Assembly: GCF_042659445.1 (NCBI RefSeq)
Contig: NZ_JBHSSR010000008.1
DNA from: Macrococcoides epidermidis
GTDB taxonomy: Bacteria > Bacillota > Bacilli > Staphylococcales > Staphylococcaceae
Strand: one strand, 5' to 3'
Length of the DNA stretch: 51,961 nucleotides
Below are positions 51,922 to 51,961 of this stretch, one piece after another (position 1 is the first letter of the stretch; each line of letters opens with the position of its first letter). A program made the position numbers and the translations under genes. The notes below the pieces were generated by a model that was given only the letters and a program-made list of their open reading frames with translations, did no database searches and was not told the origin of the DNA.

Positions 51922-51956
51922 GTCCGATATACCACTTATATCGGACTTGTTTTCTT
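51922..51956 (+). terminator. Second tandem terminator-like hairpin
   Basis: GTCCGATATA pairs perfectly with TATATCGGAC around a 5-nt loop, followed by TTGTTTTCTT. The hairpin centre is 65 bp from the previous one. A further copy could lie beyond the window edge at 51961. Confidence 0.75.
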
Positions 51957-51961
51957 GATAT

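Overview
The window is about 52 kb of low-GC Bacillota core chromosome, almost certainly from the Staphylococcaceae. The gene order combines two well-known staphylococcal blocks: sigB-rsbWVU-mazFE-alr-acpS and fba-murZ-rho-rpmE2-tdk-prfA-prmC-ywlC-ywlE-ywlG-glyA-upp-mnaA-atp. Protein sequences resemble the S. aureus proteins I remember but are clearly diverged, and the base composition is somewhat higher in GC than S. aureus. A Macrococcus/Macrococcoides or Mammaliicoccus-type genome is my inference; it was not tested. I see no prophage, insertion sequence, CRISPR array, integron or resistance gene.

Layout. 1-500: three leftward tRNA genes (Glu, Leu, Gly). 636-10547: a long leftward block that reads, in transcription order, three bacterial-PH membrane proteins, acpS, alr, mazEF, rsbU-rsbV-rsbW-sigB, tex and a SprT-like protein, with a SigB-type promoter between rsbU and rsbV. 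10641-10870: tandem palindrome array A. 10936-15135: cshA, murF and ddl, leftward. 15306-19343: rodA, cls and an HD-domain protein, rightward, with two short leftward ORFs between them. 19375-19713: tandem palindrome array B, running into the yidC terminator. 19722-23730: yidC and the thiamin-salvage operon tenA-thiD-thiM-thiE under a TPP riboswitch. 23821-25541: two LysM plus Rpf/SceD-like lytic transglycosylase genes with WalR-like boxes. 25772-29533: an SSB with a long acidic tail, ywpF, and ywzB-murA-epuA-fabZ. 29749-36555: the complete F1Fo ATP synthase operon atpIBEFHAGDC. 36735-44961: mnaA, upp, glyA, ywlG, rpiB, ywlE, ywlC, prmC, prfA, tdk. 45099-51837: rpmE2, rho, glpX, an HxlR regulator, murZ, fba, a Spo0F-like receiver, and ywjG (rightward). 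The window closes on a tandem pair of terminator hairpins.

Functionally it is housekeeping DNA: envelope synthesis (murA, murZ, murF, ddl, alr, rodA, cls, yidC, mnaA, two muralytic enzymes), the general stress switch, energy metabolism, translation termination and tRNA/ribosome upkeep, one-carbon and pyrimidine salvage, and gluconeogenesis.

The least explained structure is intergenic. Arrays A and B share a 33-bp imperfect palindrome (28 of 33 positions identical between loci) repeated at exactly 61 bp. The gap between palindromes is always 28 bp even where the gap sequence differs. Both arrays lie just downstream of the terminator of a leftward gene, and that terminator hairpin sits one period (61 or 62 bp) from the last array unit. 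A third tandem terminator pair with a different sequence and a 65-bp step lies at the right edge. I do not recognise this family. It behaves like a terminator-anchored, REP-like repeat and is the best candidate in the window for something undescribed.
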